A DNA stretch of 64,000 nt from Croceibacterium_B sp963811255 (lineage in GTDB: Bacteria; Pseudomonadota; Alphaproteobacteria; Sphingomonadales; Sphingomonadaceae): the NCBI GenBank assembly GCA_963811255.1, contig CAWEQI010000003.1, positions 1,116,001-1,180,000 of the forward strand, in the 5' to 3' direction. Of the stretch, positions 35,287 through 43,907 are shown one piece after another; the stretch's first letter is position 1, and each line of letters starts with the position of its first letter. A program made the position numbers and the translations under genes. The notes below the pieces were generated by a model. That model saw only the letters and a list, made by a program, of their open reading frames with translations, did not search any database and was not told where the DNA came from.

Positions 35287-36705
35287 ATGCCTGCCACAGC
35301 CGACCTCACCGCCCATCCCTGGTTCTTCTGCGGCATCGGCGGGTCGGGCATGCTGCCGCTGGCGACGATCCTCAAAGGCCTCGGGGCGGAGGTCGCAGGC
35401 TCCGACCGGAGCCGCGACCAAGGGCGCACGCCGGAGAAGTTCGCCTGGCTCGATCGCCAGGGTTTCACGCTCTATCCGCAGGACGGCAGCGGGATCGTTT
35501 CGCGCGAGCAAACCCTGGTCGCCTCGGCGGCGATCGAGGACACCGTGCCTGAGATCGTCCGCGCGAACGAGCTCGGCTGCCCGCGCATGACCCGCGCCGA
35601 GCTGCTTGCGGCGCTGTTCAACGCCGCCGAGTGCGGCATCGCCATCGGCGGCACCAGCGGCAAGTCGACCGTCACCGGGATGCTCGGCTGGATCATGCAG
35701 CAGGCCGGACGCGACCCGACGATCATGAACGGCGCGGTGATGAAAAACTTCGTCTCGCCCGACACGCCGTTCGCCAGCGCCAAGGTCGGCAAAGGTGGCG
35801 TGTTCGTCTCCGAGGTCGACGAAAGCGATGGCTCGATAGCGCTTTACCGCCCACAAGTGGCGGTGCTGCTCAACGTCAGCCTCGACCACAAGAGCATGGA
35901 AGAGCTGCGCGTGCTGTTCTCCGGCTTCGTCCAGGCCGCTCAGCGTGTCGCGGCCAACGCCGACGACGACGAAGCTCGCCTGATCGCCGCTCATGCCAGC
36001 GACGTCATTACGTTCGGCATCGTTTCGAGCGACGCCACGGTCGGGGTCGTCGAAGGATCTATCGACGAGAGCGGCAGCGGCGTTGCCGCGCAACTGATCG
36101 ACCGCCGTGATGGCTCCGTGCACGAACTGCGCTTGCGAATGCCCGGGCGTCACAACTTGTCGAACGCCCTCGCCGCCATCGCCGGCGCGGCGGCGGCGGG
36201 TATCGAAGTCGCCGACGCGGTGCGCGTAATCGCCGGCTTTCAAGGCCTCGCTCGCCGCTTCGACGTGATCGGCGCCAGTGCCTCAGGCATCACCGTGATC
36301 GACGACTTCGGCCACAACCCGGAAAAGTGCCGCGCCACGCTGCGCACGCTCAAGACACACCCAGGTCGAGTGATCGCCTTCTTTCAACCTCACGGTTATG
36401 GGCCCCTGCGGCAGATGGGTGCCGAGCTGGCGCACACCTTCGCCGAGGAACTCGGGCCCGACGATCTGACCCTGATGTGCGACCCCGTCTATTTCGGCGG
36501 CACCGTCGATCGCTCGCAAGGCAGCGAACGGATAGTCAAGCTGATCGAGGCTGACGGAGGGAACGCAGAATACATCCCCACTCGCGAAGCCTGCGGCGAG
36601 CGCATCGTCACCCTCGCCCGCCCCGGCGACCGCATCGTCGTCATGGGCGCGCGCGACGACACGCTGACGACATTCGCGACCGCATTGCTGAGGGACCTGC
36701 CCTGA
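35287..36705 (+). CDS. mpl: Mur ligase family protein, probably Mpl (murein peptide ligase)
   Basis: 472 residues from the ATG at 35287; an ATG ten codons upstream is equally open. Mpl joins recycled L-Ala-D-Glu-mDAP tripeptide to UDP-MurNAc. FCGIGGSGMLPLA is the MurC/Mpl N-terminal nucleotide fold, GGTSGKSTVT (121-130) the ATP loop, VSEVDESDGS and LNVSLDHKS the central domain, and IDDFGHNP the C-terminal domain start. It sits outside any division (dcw) cluster and beside an LD-carboxypeptidase, which favours Mpl over MurC. Confidence 0.85.
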   Translation: MPATADLTAHPWFFCGIGGSGMLPLATILKGLGAEVAGSDRSRDQGRTPEKFAWLDRQGFTLYPQDGSGIVSREQTLVASAAIEDTVPEIVRANELGCPRMTRAELLAALFNAAECGIAIGGTSGKSTVTGMLGWIMQQAGRDPTIMNGAVMKNFVSPDTPFASAKVGKGGVFVSEVDESDGSIALYRPQVAVLLNVSLDHKSMEELRVLFSGFVQAAQRVAANADDDEARLIAAHASDVITFGIVSSDATVGVVEGSIDESGSGVAAQLIDRRDGSVHELRLRMPGRHNLSNALAAIAGAAAAGIEVADAVRVIAGFQGLARRFDVIGASASGITVIDDFGHNPEKCRATLRTLKTHPGRVIAFFQPHGYGPLRQMGAELAHTFAEELGPDDLTLMCDPVYFGGTVDRSQGSERIVKLIEADGGNAEYIPTREACGERIVTLARPGDRIVVMGARDDTLTTFATALLRDLP

Positions 36706-36764
36706 CGGGAACGGCGCTCCGGACCGTTCGCTTCCCTTTCGACCCGATCGACTCAGGAGTTCCC

Positions 36765-37871
36765 GTGCCCCTTCCAAAACTGTTCGAGCCCATTTCGGTC
36801 GGCGGGCTGTCCCTCGCCAACCGGATCGTGATTGCGCCGATGTGCCAATACTCGGCGGTCGAGGGCTGCATGACCGACTGGCACACCATCCACCTCGGCC
36901 ACCTCGCCCTCTCCGGCGCGGGACTCCTGACGATCGAGGCGACCGCAGTCGTGCCGGAAGGACGGATCACCTATGGCGACACCGGCTTGTGGGACGATGC
37001 GACGGAATCCGCCATGGCCGACGTGCTGGCGAGCGTGCGGCGCTGGTCGGAGATTCCGGTCGCCATCCAGCTGGCGCATGCGGGGCGCAAGGCCTCGACC
37101 GAGAAGCCATGGCTCGGGGGCCGTCAGATCGCGCCTTCCGAGCCGAACGGCTGGCAGACCGTCGCGCCTTCGCCGGTCCACTTCGCGGAAGGCGAGCATT
37201 CGCCGCGGGCCCTGAGCCGCGACGACCTGGCATCACTTTGCCGCGTGTTCGCGGACGCCGCTAGGCGCTCCGCCCGACTCGGGCTCGACGCGATCCAGAT
37301 CCACTCGGCGCACGGCTACCTGCTGCACGAGTTCCTGTCGCCGCTGTCGAACCGGCGCGACGACGCATACGGCGGCAGCCTGGAGAACCGCATGCGTTTT
37401 CCGCTCGAGGTGTTTCGCGCGGTCCGCGCGGCGTTTCCCGCCGAGCGGCCGGTCACGGTGCGGGTTTCCGGCGCCGATTGGGTGCCGGGCGGGTGGGACA
37501 TCGAACAGACCGTCGCTTACGCCCAGGCGCTGGAAGCGGAAGGGTGCTCGGGAATCCACGTCTCCAGCGGCGGGCTCGATCCGCGGCAGGAGATACCCGT
37601 CGGTCCCAATTACCAGGTGCCGCTCGCCCGTGCGGTGAAGCAGGCGGTGCGAATACCCGTCACCGCGGTTGGCCTGATCACGGAGTTCGAGCAGGCCGAA
37701 GCGATCGTCGGAACCGGCGATGCCGACCTCGTCGCGCTCGCCCGCGGCATGCTCTACGACCCGCGCTGGCCCTGGCACGCCGCCGCGCAGCTCGGCGCGC
37801 ATGTCAAGGCGCCGCCGCAATACCTCCGCTCGCAGCCGCATCAGTACCGCGAGCTGTTCCACGCCGACTGA
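36765..37871 (+). CDS. NADH:flavin oxidoreductase, old yellow enzyme family (YqjM/NamA-like)
   Basis: 368 residues with a GTG start at 36765 and AGGAG upstream. An FMN TIM barrel that reduces activated alkenes. The YqjM-class cysteine (Cys27 in IAPMCQYSA) and the substrate-binding His180/His183 pair (IHSAHGYLLHEFLSP) are present, as are QLAHAGRKA and SNRRDDAYGGSLENRMRF. The physiological substrate is unknown; xenobiotic enones or nitro compounds are plausible. Confidence 0.93.
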   Translation: MPLPKLFEPISVGGLSLANRIVIAPMCQYSAVEGCMTDWHTIHLGHLALSGAGLLTIEATAVVPEGRITYGDTGLWDDATESAMADVLASVRRWSEIPVAIQLAHAGRKASTEKPWLGGRQIAPSEPNGWQTVAPSPVHFAEGEHSPRALSRDDLASLCRVFADAARRSARLGLDAIQIHSAHGYLLHEFLSPLSNRRDDAYGGSLENRMRFPLEVFRAVRAAFPAERPVTVRVSGADWVPGGWDIEQTVAYAQALEAEGCSGIHVSSGGLDPRQEIPVGPNYQVPLARAVKQAVRIPVTAVGLITEFEQAEAIVGTGDADLVALARGMLYDPRWPWHAAAQLGAHVKAPPQYLRSQPHQYRELFHAD

Positions 37872-37881
37872 GCGCCCGCCG

Positions 37882-38379
37882 TCACTTCACCCGATAGAAT
37901 TTGATCAGCACGGCCGGCCCGGCGCTCGCCGGCGCCATGCCGAGCGTGCCGACGAACGCCTGCTTGCCCAGCCATTCGTACTTGCCGAGCGGCGGCTCGA
38001 ACACCGGATGCGTGCGCACCGGCGCGGGGTTGTCCTTGGTCCCTGGGCAGATCTCGCCGGTGTTGACCACGTTGATCACCGCGCCGTCGTCGGTCTTGAG
38101 GAAATAGTCGGCCTTGACGTCGGTACAGCCGTCGGCGCGGGTCAGTTGCCAGTCCCATCCGCCGGGCATCACCTCGCCCCTGATCCGCGGTCCTTCGAAA
38201 TGGCCGCCGGTGATGGGGATGATCCGCCGCTCGCCTCGGACCGTCTTGCCGACCTCGACCACTTTGCCGAGCGTCACGGTCTCGGCAAAGGCGAACTCGA
38301 GCTTCGGCTCATCCGCCTGCTGGGCCGTGGCGGACACGGACGCTAGCCCGGCGACGGCTGCAACAACGGCTAAACGCAT
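37882..38379 (-). CDS. DUF3237 family secreted protein
   Basis: 165 residues from the ATG at 38379, chosen for GGAGGAA 7 nt upstream. A signal peptide ends near ATAQQA. The core has KLEFAFAETVTLG, RRIIPITGGHFEGPRIRGEVMPGGWDWQL and ADYFLKTDDGAVINVVNTG, the DUF3237 (UPF0311) pattern. The fold is a beta barrel of unknown function. Ten nt from the convergent oxidoreductase gene. Confidence 0.88.
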   Translation of the reverse strand: MRLAVVAAVAGLASVSATAQQADEPKLEFAFAETVTLGKVVEVGKTVRGERRIIPITGGHFEGPRIRGEVMPGGWDWQLTRADGCTDVKADYFLKTDDGAVINVVNTGEICPGTKDNPAPVRTHPVFEPPLGKYEWLGKQAFVGTLGMAPASAGPAVLIKFYRVK

Positions 38380-38559
38380 AGGCTTCCTCCCGCTCATGTC
38401 GCTTGTAGCGCCATCCAGTCGCCTTGCAATCGCGCCCGAAAGCTGTATGTGCGCCCTTCCTCCAGGGCCGTCTGGTCGGGGGAGAATCGAGAAAGCCGGA
38501 GGGGCCCCTGCAGGTGCAGGATCAGCCAGCGATCGGCATGGAGTGAAAGGAACGCGCGC

Positions 38560-38922
38560 ATGCCGCTGTACGAGCATGTCTTTCTCGCGCGCCAGGACCT
38601 GAGCCAGGCTCAGGTGGACGCCCTGGCCGCGGCAGCTACCGAAATCGTCGAGACCAACAAAGGCAAGGTCACCAAGACCGAGACCTGGGGCCTGAAGAAC
38701 CTTGCCTACAAGATCGATCGCAATCGCAAGGCGCATTTCGTGCTCTTGAATATCGAAGGCCCGGGCGCGCTGGTCGAGGAGCTCGAGCGCCAGAACCGGA
38801 TCAACGAAGACGTGATCCGCTGGCTGACAATTGCCGTCGACGAGCACGAGACCGGCCCGTCGGTGATGATGCGCAAGAACGAGCGCGACCGCAGCCGTCG
38901 CCGCGAGCGGGGAGAAGACTGA
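38560..38922 (+). CDS. rpsF: 30S ribosomal protein S6
   Basis: 120 residues: MPLYEHVFLARQDLS, TWGLKNLAYKI and AHFVLLNIEGPG are typical of S6, with a basic C-terminal tail (RDRSRRRERGED). First gene of rpsF-rpsR-rplI. Its stop overlaps the rpsR ATG by one base. AAAGGAA precedes the start. Confidence 0.98.
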   Translation: MPLYEHVFLARQDLSQAQVDALAAAATEIVETNKGKVTKTETWGLKNLAYKIDRNRKAHFVLLNIEGPGALVEELERQNRINEDVIRWLTIAVDEHETGPSVMMRKNERDRSRRRERGED

Positions 38923-39146
38923 TGGCCCGCCCGTTCTTCCGCCGCCGCAAGTCGTGCCCGTTCTCGGGCAAGGACGCCCCGACGATCGATTACAAGGACG
39001 TGCGCCTATTGCAGGGCTTCATGTCCGAGCGCGGCAAGATCGTGCCGAGCCGCATCACCGCGGTTTCGGCCAAAAAGCAGCGCGAGCTGGCCAAGGCGAT
39101 CAAGCGCGCCCGCCACCTCGGCCTGCTGCCCTACATCGTGAAGTAA
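38922..39146 (+). CDS. rpsR: 30S ribosomal protein S18
   Basis: 74 residues, complete. S18 pairs with S6 on the 30S platform. IDYKDVRLLQGFMSERGKI and AIKRARHLGLLPY are diagnostic. It keeps one N-terminal cysteine (KSCPFSGKD). Middle gene of the operon. Confidence 0.98.
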   Translation: MARPFFRRRKSCPFSGKDAPTIDYKDVRLLQGFMSERGKIVPSRITAVSAKKQRELAKAIKRARHLGLLPYIVK

Positions 39147-39156
39147 GGAGGACATC

Positions 39157-39774
39157 ATGCAAATCATCCTCCTCGAACGCGTCGAGAACCTCGGCGGCAT
39201 CGGCGACGTCGTCTCGGTCAAGGACGGCTACGCCCGCAACTACCTGCTGCCGCAGAAGAAGGCGCTCCGCGCCAACGAGGCCAACAAGCAGGTGTTCGAA
39301 GCCAATCGCGAGCGGCTCGAGGCCGAGAACGCCGAACGCCGCACCGCCGCCGAGAAAGAAGGCGAGGCAATCGACGGCGCCGAGATCGTGCTGATCCGCG
39401 CCTCGTCGAATTCCGGCCAGCTCTACGGCTCGGTCAACGTGCGCGACATCGCTGCCGCACTCGAAGAGCAGGGGCACAAGGTCGACAAGAAGCAGGTCGT
39501 CATGGGCAGCCCGATCAAGGCGATCGGCATGCACGAGGTGACCATCGCCCTGCATCCCGAGGTGCGGGTGACGATCAAGGCCAATGTCGCTCGCTCGGAC
39601 GATGAGGCCGAGCTGCAGCGCCAGGGCGTGGACGTGATGGCCCAGGCTTTCGAGGAAGAGCGCGCCGAGAGCGAAGGCTTCACCGAGCCGGTGGACACCA
39701 CGCTCGAGCCGGGCGAGATTCCGCCCGATATGCTCGAAAACCCGGTCGAGCCCGAGGCAACCCCCGAAGCCTGA
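39157..39774 (+). CDS. rplI: 50S ribosomal protein L9
   Basis: 205 residues. N-terminal domain MQIILLERVENLGGIGDVVSVKDGYARNYLLP is unmistakable, followed by the long central helix and C-terminal domain with SNSGQLYGSVNVRDI. It carries an acidic C-terminal extension of about 50 residues beyond the 148-residue E. coli form, ending ...EPEATPEA, common in sphingomonads. AAGGAGG precedes the ATG. A strong terminator follows. Confidence 0.98.
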   Translation: MQIILLERVENLGGIGDVVSVKDGYARNYLLPQKKALRANEANKQVFEANRERLEAENAERRTAAEKEGEAIDGAEIVLIRASSNSGQLYGSVNVRDIAAALEEQGHKVDKKQVVMGSPIKAIGMHEVTIALHPEVRVTIKANVARSDDEAELQRQGVDVMAQAFEEERAESEGFTEPVDTTLEPGEIPPDMLENPVEPEATPEA

Positions 39775-39799
39775 TCGCTTCAGGCTCAGAGACAAACGA

Positions 39800-39830
39800 G
39801 GGCGCGGTCCGAGAGGATCGCGCCCTTTCT
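39800..39830 (+). terminator. Intrinsic terminator of rpsF-rpsR-rplI
   Basis: An 11-bp stem, GGGCGCGGTCC paired with GGATCGCGCCC across a GAGA tetraloop, is followed by TTTCT. It lies 26 nt after the rplI stop. Confidence 0.9.
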
Positions 39831-39900
39831 TGTCGTATCGCGTGGACGGACGCCCTCGCCGCTGACATGATGGCAGCCCGACGGTTGGAGAGGGCTGCCG

Positions 39901-41250
39901 ATGGCACAGACATTCAGCGAGGCGATCGCCCGCGCGCCAGTGAAGCCGTTCCAGCTGGCGGTGGTCGCCTTCGGGCTGATGATGCTGGTAATCGACGGGG
40001 TCGATCTGCAGTCGCTGCCGCTGGTAACGCCGCTGATACTCAAGGAGTGGGGCATCGATCGCGCCGTGTTCGGCCCGGCCCTCGCCGCATCGCTGTTCGG
40101 CATGGGCTTCGGCTCGATTTTCGGTGGCATGATCGGCGACCGGATCGGACGGCTGCGGACGCTGTTCCTCGCCTGCCTGATCTTCGGCCTGTCGACCATA
40201 GCCGCCGCGTTCACGAACGGCGTGTGGGCGATGGCGGCGGTGCGCGCGCTCGGCGGCCTCGGCTTCGGCGCGGCCTATCCCAACGCGCTGGCGCTGGTCA
40301 GCGATTGGGTACCCGAACGCTGGCGCGCGAACACCATTTCGTTCGTCTCGGTCGGGATACCCGTGGGCATTTCAGTGAGCGCGGCGGTGATGCCGTTTGT
40401 GCTGCCCGACTACGGCTGGCGCGGCGCGTTCGTCGGCTTCGGCGTGGGCTCGATTCTGCTCGGCACCCTGACCATCGTCCTGCTGCGCGAACCTCCTTCG
40501 TTTCTGCTCGCCAAGGGGAGAACGGAAGCCGCACGGAGGAGCGCTGCCCGGGTAATCGATCCCGCGATCGAGCTTTGCCCCGAGCCGGCCGGCCGTGAAG
40601 ATGCGGCGTCCGGTCGGGAAACCGGCGTCTTCGACCGACGCAATAAGCGACTCAACATCGGCATGGTGATCAGTTTCTCCGCCACGACCACTCTGGTTTA
40701 CGGCCTGCTCAACTGGACCACGGTGCTGCTGACCTCGGCCGGCTTTACGCTCGACCAGGCGCAGCAGGCCGGCTTCTGGCAAGGCATCCTGTCGATCGTC
40801 GGCGGCCTCAGCGCCGGCGTGACCACGCGCACATTCGGCTCGCGTACGGTGACGATCGTCGGCGCGGCGCTGATCTTCACCAACATCGTCGCGCTCGGAT
40901 GGCTGGTCCACGGCATCGGCGCCGCGCCGAACGCCACCGAGCGCGCGCTCGTCATCGTACTGGAAGGCCTCGCCGTGGGGCTGGTAAGTATGATGATCAC
41001 GGTGTTTTACGTCGTGATGGCTCACGGCTACCCGCAAAGCTGCCGCTCGGGCGGGATCGGCTTCGTCATCACCTCGGGCCGACTGTTCTCGATCGCGATG
41101 GTCTATTACGGGGGGACCTTGCTCAACCTGGGAGACAGGTTCGTGTGGTATTTCGCCGTCCTCGCGGCGATCGCCCTGCTGGTGTTTGCCGCCGCCTTTA
41201 TCGTCGATTGCCAGGTCGAGCCGGCCAGGCGCAAGGAGCAACCCGCATGA
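39901..41250 (+). CDS. MFS transporter, aromatic acid:H+ symporter (AAHS) type
   Basis: 449 residues, 12 membrane segments. The first helix carries DGVDLQSLPLVTP, the DGxD motif of PcaK/BenK-type carriers, and the helix 2-3 loop is GDRIGRLRTLF (MFS motif A). Known members import benzoates, vanillate or phenoxyacetates. The stop overlaps the following dioxygenase start by 4 nt, so transporter and enzyme are probably one catabolic unit. Confidence 0.87.
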   Translation: MAQTFSEAIARAPVKPFQLAVVAFGLMMLVIDGVDLQSLPLVTPLILKEWGIDRAVFGPALAASLFGMGFGSIFGGMIGDRIGRLRTLFLACLIFGLSTIAAAFTNGVWAMAAVRALGGLGFGAAYPNALALVSDWVPERWRANTISFVSVGIPVGISVSAAVMPFVLPDYGWRGAFVGFGVGSILLGTLTIVLLREPPSFLLAKGRTEAARRSAARVIDPAIELCPEPAGREDAASGRETGVFDRRNKRLNIGMVISFSATTTLVYGLLNWTTVLLTSAGFTLDQAQQAGFWQGILSIVGGLSAGVTTRTFGSRTVTIVGAALIFTNIVALGWLVHGIGAAPNATERALVIVLEGLAVGLVSMMITVFYVVMAHGYPQSCRSGGIGFVITSGRLFSIAMVYYGGTLLNLGDRFVWYFAVLAAIALLVFAAAFIVDCQVEPARRKEQPA

Positions 41251-42125
41251 CCACCCTCACCGAACCAAGGGCGAAGCCGCGGTCTCCGCAGCGGATCAAG
41301 GTCACGCGCTATTCGGCCTCGCTCGGCGCGATCGTCGAAGGCGTCGATCTGTCGCAGGAGCTGGACGACGCAACGATCGCCGAAATCCGCCAGGCGCTGC
41401 TCGACGACCTGGTGATCTTCTTCCGCGACCAGCACATCACTCCGGAGCAGCACATCGGCTTCGCCCGGCGGTTCGGCACGCTCAGCCGGCACGATCAGGT
41501 CAAGGGGATGGACGCCTATCCGGACATCATCGAGGTGCGCAAGGAACCCGAAGACGAGCGCAACTTCGGCGGCGCCTGGCACGGCGATGTGACCTATCTC
41601 GAAGAGCCGCCACTCGGCTCGATCCTCTACGCCAGGGAAGTGCCCGAGGTCGGCGGCGACACTCTGTGGGCCAACCAGTACCTCGCCTACGAGACGCTCT
41701 CCAAGGGCATGCGCGCGATGCTCGACCCGTTGACGATGATCCACACCCCGGCGAAGATTTACGGCCTCTATTCGCAGGACTGGAGCAAGGATTCGTCGGT
41801 CAGGACCGCGCCCAGCGCGGCCGCCGAATACGAGACCGAGCACCCGCTGGTCCGCACCCATCCCGAGACCGGGCGCAAGTGCCTCTACGTCAGCGGTCTG
41901 TTCACCCCGCGGTTCAAGGATATGACCGAGAAAGAGAGCCAACCGCTGATCGATTTGCTGATGGAGCACGCGACCAGCGAGTCGTTTACCTGCCGCTGGC
42001 GCTGGCAGGCGAACGACATCGCCTTCTGGGACAACCGCTGCACGTTGCACTACGCGCTCAACGATTACACCGGCCATCGCCGCGTGATGCACCGAGTCAC
42101 AGTGAGCGGCGACAAGCCGTTCTAA
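41247..42125 (+). CDS. TauD/TfdA family 2-oxoglutarate-dependent dioxygenase
   Basis: 292 residues from the ATG at 41247 (ATGA overlap; GCAAGGAGCA upstream). Fe(II) ligands are His112 and Asp114 (AWHGDVTYLEEPP) and His282 near the C-terminus (VMHRVT), with the 2-oxoglutarate-binding Thr/Arg region in between. Family members oxidise taurine, 2,4-D, alkylsulfates or similar. Coupling with an AAHS carrier suggests an organic-acid substrate, perhaps an aryloxyalkanoate; that is inference. Confidence 0.9.
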   Translation: MTTLTEPRAKPRSPQRIKVTRYSASLGAIVEGVDLSQELDDATIAEIRQALLDDLVIFFRDQHITPEQHIGFARRFGTLSRHDQVKGMDAYPDIIEVRKEPEDERNFGGAWHGDVTYLEEPPLGSILYAREVPEVGGDTLWANQYLAYETLSKGMRAMLDPLTMIHTPAKIYGLYSQDWSKDSSVRTAPSAAAEYETEHPLVRTHPETGRKCLYVSGLFTPRFKDMTEKESQPLIDLLMEHATSESFTCRWRWQANDIAFWDNRCTLHYALNDYTGHRRVMHRVTVSGDKPF

Positions 42126-42371
42126 GCTGCGTCGGCGTTCCGCCCGCTCGGCCGAATCCGCAGCCTGAACGTCAGGCCGATCGCCTGCGATTCGAACGAA
42201 ACATCCGCGTTCAGCTGACGCGCCAGCGCGGGGATGGTTCGCGAGCCCAAACCCCCGTCCTCGGCAGGTCAAAGTCTCGGGCAGGCCGACGCCGTCATCC
42301 GCCACCTCAACGATTAGCGTTCCGTCCCGATGTTCGCGGCAGCCGACCATCGGCTTGCCGTTCCCGCCCAT
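42122..42371 (-). pseudogene. Remnant of HWE/HisKA_2-type sensor histidine kinase (C-terminal ATPase part)
   Basis: Two minus-strand reading frames together spell the end of a histidine-kinase ATPase domain. The first, from about 42371 to 42270, gives LIVEVADDGVGLPE (G1 box). The second, from about 42265 to the TAG at 42124-42122, gives GGLGSRTIPALARQLNADVSFES and IGLTFRLRI (G2 box and final strands). One frameshift separates them, and everything upstream (N box, phosphoacceptor domain, sensor) is missing. The last codons overlap the end of the dioxygenase gene. Confidence 0.7.
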
Positions 42372-42387
42372 TGAGTAACCTACTCAA
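42371..42387. promoter_or_regulatory. Perfect inverted repeat, candidate operator
   Basis: TTGAGTA-ACC-TACTCAA is a perfect 7-bp inverted repeat with a 3-nt spacer, 69 nt upstream of the small ribbon-helix-helix-like gene at 42457. Dimeric RHH proteins bind such short palindromes, so autoregulation is possible. No experimental support; the repeat itself is directly visible. Confidence 0.45.
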
Positions 42388-42456
42388 CCGATGCCATTGA
42401 CGCCAATTCCGCCTAGGACTAGACAAGGCGACGAGCCCATCAGGGAACCTCGGGAC

Positions 42457-42699
42457 ATGAACGACCTCGTGCGAGAGCAAAGGTTACAGATCATGCTCGC
42501 GGAAGAGGAGTTGGCCGCCATCGACGACTGGCGTTTCGCCCGCAGGATGCCGACTCGGGCGTCCGCGGTTCGCGAGCTGCTCAAGCGCGGGCTGGCGGCG
42601 GAAGGGTTTGCCAACGCGGAGGCCGGCGAACGGTCACAGGACTTTGGGGTGCTGACCAACACGCAGACGGACAGTTCGGAAGTCGCGGGGTCCTCCTGA
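42457..42699 (+). CDS. Small ribbon-helix-helix-like protein
   Basis: 80 residues from the ATG at 42457; an upstream ATG at 42391 in the same frame gives 102 residues but would start just next to the inverted repeat. The segment LQIMLAEEELAAIDDWRFARRMPTR...AVRELLKRGL has the strand-helix-helix spacing of CopG/MetJ-type DNA-binding proteins. The tail is polar. No toxin gene is adjacent on the same strand, so an orphan regulator is more likely than an antitoxin. Confidence 0.55.
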   Translation: MNDLVREQRLQIMLAEEELAAIDDWRFARRMPTRASAVRELLKRGLAAEGFANAEAGERSQDFGVLTNTQTDSSEVAGSS

Positions 42700-42708
42700 C
42701 ACGGTGAA

Positions 42709-43464
42709 TCAGCCGATAAGAAAGCTCACGATCGCTTCGCCGAGCGCCGCCTCGGTGACCGAGCTCATGTGCGTGCCGGCGACGAGCTGGAGCCGCGCAT
42801 CGGGCAAAGCATGGGCCAGAGCCTGAGGCGAGCCGTTGTCGCGGTCCTTGTCGCCGCACACCACCAGCACTGGCATTCGCACCGCCGTAAGGTCGCCTTC
42901 TTCCGTGTCGCCGACGGACTGCAGCAGCAGCCCTGCCGCCACCCGGTCCACCTTCTGCGTTTTCATGAATGCGACGGCCATGAAGGCCTGATCGCCCCGC
43001 CGGACCTCGTCGAAGCGATCGATAGCGTCGAGGAAAAACCGCGCGCGGCGGTCCCATCCGGCGAGGCCCTCAAGACCCATCCCGGCGAGCACCAGCCGGC
43101 GCGGCCGGAGCCCTTCGATCACGCTCCGCACGGCCGTTCGCGCTCCCAACGAGAAGCCGCCGAAATCGTAATCGGCCAAGCCGAAGTGTCCGATCAGCGC
43201 CTGCGCATCGCGGACCAGCACGTCCTTCGGGTAGGCCGCCTGCTCGTGCGGCTTGGCGCTGTGCCCGTGCGCGCGCAAATCGGGCATGATGGCCTCAAAC
43301 CCGGCATCCGCGAGCCGCTGTGCGTGGCCGAAGCGGATCCAGTTGGTGTTCGCGTCGGAGAACAGCCCGTGCAGCAGCACCACCGGCCGCCCTTCCCCCA
43401 AGCGATGGACGGCAAGCTCGACGCCGTCGAAGCTGGCAAAGCGCTCGGTTACGATTTGGCTCAC
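42709..43464 (-). CDS. Alpha/beta hydrolase
   Basis: 251 residues. Oxyanion motif VVLLHGLFSD (28-37), nucleophile Ser105 in GGFSLGA, an acid in VVCGDKD and a late His (GTHMSSV). The fold is clear, the substrate is not. It follows the GFA gene with a 4-nt overlap on the minus strand. Confidence 0.9.
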   Translation of the reverse strand: MSQIVTERFASFDGVELAVHRLGEGRPVVLLHGLFSDANTNWIRFGHAQRLADAGFEAIMPDLRAHGHSAKPHEQAAYPKDVLVRDAQALIGHFGLADYDFGGFSLGARTAVRSVIEGLRPRRLVLAGMGLEGLAGWDRRARFFLDAIDRFDEVRRGDQAFMAVAFMKTQKVDRVAAGLLLQSVGDTEEGDLTAVRMPVLVVCGDKDRDNGSPQALAHALPDARLQLVAGTHMSSVTEAALGEAIVSFLIG

Positions 43465-43907
43465 TCGGGAACCTCGCGCCCGGCCGCACGCCAGCGGCTG
43501 ACGACACTATCGGTTTCGTCCGTACGCTGGCGAGGCAGCTCACGGGTATCGATCCACGCCTCATGAATATTCTCGGCACCGGCGTGGATCTTGGGTGCAA
43601 AGCCCGAGGGGTCGTCAAAGCTGCCAAATGTCAGGTCCATCCGGGCGCCATCGTTGAACCGGAATCCGAGCGGCGTCCCGCAGGCCGAACAGAACGACCG
43701 CCTGGCGATCGGCGAACTGGCGTACCAGTCGGGTTCGCGCTGCCAAGTCACGGCCGCCTCCGGCAGCTGCACGAAGGCCGCAGCGAAGCCGCCGGTGGCC
43801 CGCTGGCACATGCGGCAGTGGCACAAGTAGGCTTCCGCTTCGGATACGTCGGCGCGGTACCGGACCCGCCCGCATTGGCAGCCGCCACCGACCGCTCGTT
43901 CGCTCAT
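43461..43907 (-). CDS. GFA family (glutathione-dependent formaldehyde-activating-like) zinc protein
   Basis: 148 residues. Zinc ligands follow the GFA pattern: Cys10 and Cys12 (CQC), Cys29, Cys31 and Cys34 (CHCRMC), and Cys73 and Cys76 (FCSACGTPLGF). The founding member Gfa binds glutathione; most homologues have unknown activity. ATGA overlap with the hydrolase gene suggests a two-gene unit. Confidence 0.9.
   Translation of the reverse strand: MSERAVGGGCQCGRVRYRADVSEAEAYLCHCRMCQRATGGFAAAFVQLPEAAVTWQREPDWYASSPIARRSFCSACGTPLGFRFNDGARMDLTFGSFDDPSGFAPKIHAGAENIHEAWIDTRELPRQRTDETDSVVSRWRAAGREVPE

Noticed and set aside
42709..43464. RHH gene and convergent hydrolase as a toxin-antitoxin pair
   Set aside because: They are on opposite strands and the hydrolase has a normal Ser-Asp-His set; no toxin-like small gene is adjacent.
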